From the NCBI GenBank assembly GCA_002346625.1, contig DEAF01000027.1, forward strand, positions 1-25,443: a DNA stretch of 25,443 nucleotides. Direction: 5' to 3'. Both the position numbers and the translations under genes were made by a program. The notes beneath the pieces were generated by a model. That model did no database searches and was not told the origin of the DNA. It saw only the letters and a program-made list of their open reading frames with translations. The stretch is from Gemmatimonadales bacterium UBA2989 (lineage in GTDB: Bacteria; Gemmatimonadota; Gemmatimonadetes; Longimicrobiales; Gaopeijiaceae). Numbering within the stretch: the stretch's first letter is position 1; each line of letters begins with the position of its first letter. Of the stretch, positions 24,316-25,443 are shown piece by piece.

Positions 24316-25443
24316 TCAACTAGCTTTGTTAATCGCCTGATCTATGTCAGCAATAATATCCTCTGCATTTTCAATACCGATCGATAGCCTTACATATCCA
24401 GGAGTAACACCAGCTGAAAGCTGTTCATCTGAAGATAATTGGCTATGGGTTGTTGAGGCCGGATGTATTGCTAAAGACCTAGAATCTCCAATGTTTGCTA
24501 TATGATAGAGTAGCTCTAATGAGTCTATGAATTTTCTACCTGACTCAACCCCACCCGGCAACTCAAAGCCAATTAATGCTCCGTAACCACCAGATAAATA
24601 TTTATCAGCTCTCTCTCTCTTAACACCATCCGAAATTCCAGGATAAATAACAGAAGACACTTTATTATTCTCTTTAAGATACTTTGCTACCTCTAAGGCA
24701 TTCCTACTATGCTCCCTCATTCTTAAAGGCAAAGTCTCCAAGCCTTGAATAAATACCCAAGCATTAAAAGGACTCATGGCTCCACCTAAATCTCTAAGTA
24801 GAGTTGTTCTAGCTTTCATTATATAAGCGATAGGACCCAGAGGCTTAATAGCCTCTGTCCAAACTATACCGTTGTAACATGGGTCTGGAGTATTTAGGTT
24901 TGGCTGCCTTTCAGGCCCAGCAGCTTCCCAATCAAAGTTTCCACCGTCTATGATCAATCCACCGATGGATGTCCCATGACCTCCAATGTATTTAGTCGTA
25001 GAGTAGACTATCACTGCTGCTCCATGATCAAATGGCCTGCAGAATATTGGTGCCGCTGTATTATCTACGATCAGAGGGATCCCTAAAGAACGACCTATAT
25101 CTGATACTTCTCTAATTGGAAAAACCTGAAGCTTTGGATTCGGTAATGTTTCTCCAAAATAAGCTCTAGTTTTATCATCAGTAGCAGATCTAAAGTTTTC
25201 AGGGTCAGTGGGATCTACAAACCTTACTTCAATGCCCATTTCTGAGAGATTATTTTTGAACTGATTATATGTTCCCCCGTACAAATGAGAGGAAGAAACT
25301 ATATTATCTCCTGCCCTAGCAACATTCTGAATTGAGTAAGCAGATGCGGTCTGACCAGATGAAACTGCTAGGCCTGCCGCACCTCCATCTATCGCAGCCA
25401 TTCTCTCTTCCAAAACAGCATTGGTTGGATTCATTATTCTTGT
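24316..25443 (-). CDS. O-acetylhomoserine sulfhydrylase / Cys-Met PLP enzyme (5' end outside window)
   Basis: This is a PLP enzyme of the Cys/Met metabolism family (fold type I) that makes homocysteine or methionine precursors from O-acetylhomoserine, or cleaves methionine. The frame continues past the ATG at 25434 to the window edge (preceding codons Thr-Arg-Ile), so the N-terminus is missing; RIMNPTNAVLEERMAAIDGG is normally internal. Visible: SSGQTASA (PLP phosphate region), SSHLYGGTYN, ETLPNPKLQV, IVDNTAAPIFCRP (the Asp that holds the PLP pyridine) and the Schiff-base lysine in YSTTKYIGGHGTSIGG. The C-terminal SLAIHPASTTHSQLS and GVTPGYVRLSIGIE fit the MetY branch best, but metB, metZ or mgl cannot be excluded. 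Convergent with guaA, with its own terminator. Confidence 0.92.
   Translation of the reverse strand, partial: TRIMNPTNAVLEERMAAIDGGAAGLAVSSGQTASAYSIQNVARAGDNIVSSSHLYGGTYNQFKNNLSEMGIEVRFVDPTDPENFRSATDDKTRAYFGETLPNPKLQVFPIREVSDIGRSLGIPLIVDNTAAPIFCRPFDHGAAVIVYSTTKYIGGHGTSIGGLIIDGGNFDWEAAGPERQPNLNTPDPCYNGIVWTEAIKPLGPIAYIMKARTTLLRDLGGAMSPFNAWVFIQGLETLPLRMREHSRNALEVAKYLKENNKVSSVIYPGISDGVKRERADKYLSGGYGALIGFELPGGVESGRKFIDSLELLYHIANIGDSRSLAIHPASTTHSQLSSDEQLSAGVTPGYVRLSIGIENAEDIIADIDQAINKAS

Noticed and set aside
25434..25443. ATG at 25434 (minus) as the start of the sulfhydrylase
   Set aside because: The RIMNPTN stretch is internal in the family and the frame continues to the window edge.
1..25443. 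CRISPR array, tRNA, rRNA, transposase or phage genes
   Set aside because: No regularly spaced repeats, cloverleaf-like segments or hallmark proteins were found in any gap or reading frame.

Overview
The window is a compact block of housekeeping genes, almost all on the + strand, from a Gram-negative-type, rod-shaped bacterium with moderately AT-rich DNA. It encodes MreBCD-PBP2-RodA (lateral wall growth) and diaminopimelate decarboxylase. Its prolyl-tRNA synthetase is the archaeal/eukaryal-like form found in scattered bacterial phyla. The order infB-rbfA-truB-ribF-rpsO-pnp-M16 peptidase-dut-mreBCD-mrdA-rodA-accD-folC-hisS-proS-lysA-guaA, together with few strong Shine-Dalgarno sequences, would fit an uncultured lineage of the Gemmatimonadota or a neighbouring FCB-type phylum. 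That placement is a low-confidence inference from gene content and style.

Layout. (1) 1-7467: translation and RNA metabolism. infB is cut by the left window edge and followed by rbfA, truB, ribF, rpsO and pnp. The pnp gene is preceded by a 248-base non-coding leader rich in nested complementary segments and followed by a strong intrinsic terminator with a perfect 17-bp stem. (2) 7488-9290: an M16 zinc peptidase and dUTPase. (3) 9291-15059: the elongasome cluster mreB, mreC, mreD, mrdA (PBP2), rodA, with overlapping or tightly spaced genes. The only canonical start of mreB lacks the usual N-terminal segment, which may be supplied by a non-canonical start farther upstream. (4) 15069-23226: accD, folC, hisS, a small two-helix membrane protein overlapping both neighbours, proS, lysA, guaA. 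(5) 23186-24226: a roughly 1-kb accessory insert bounded by two copies of the 3' end of guaA. It carries a small acidic ORF broken at a poly-A tract and a class I SAM-dependent methyltransferase in visibly more AT-rich DNA. No integrase is present. (6) 24231-25443: a convergent minus-strand O-acetylhomoserine sulfhydrylase/methionine-gamma-lyase family gene, cut by the right window edge, with its own terminator.

The genes serve protein synthesis (IF2, RbfA, TruB, S15, HisRS, ProRS), RNA turnover (PNPase), cofactors (FAD/FMN, folate), dUTP removal, fatty-acid initiation, lysine/DAP, GMP and methionine supply, and cell shape. The features most worth a second look are the pnp leader RNA, the guaA 3'-end duplication flanking the insert, the frameshifted small ORF inside it, and the mreB start. 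No CRISPR array, tRNA, rRNA, transposase or phage gene was seen, and no gene-free stretch exceeds about 250 bases.
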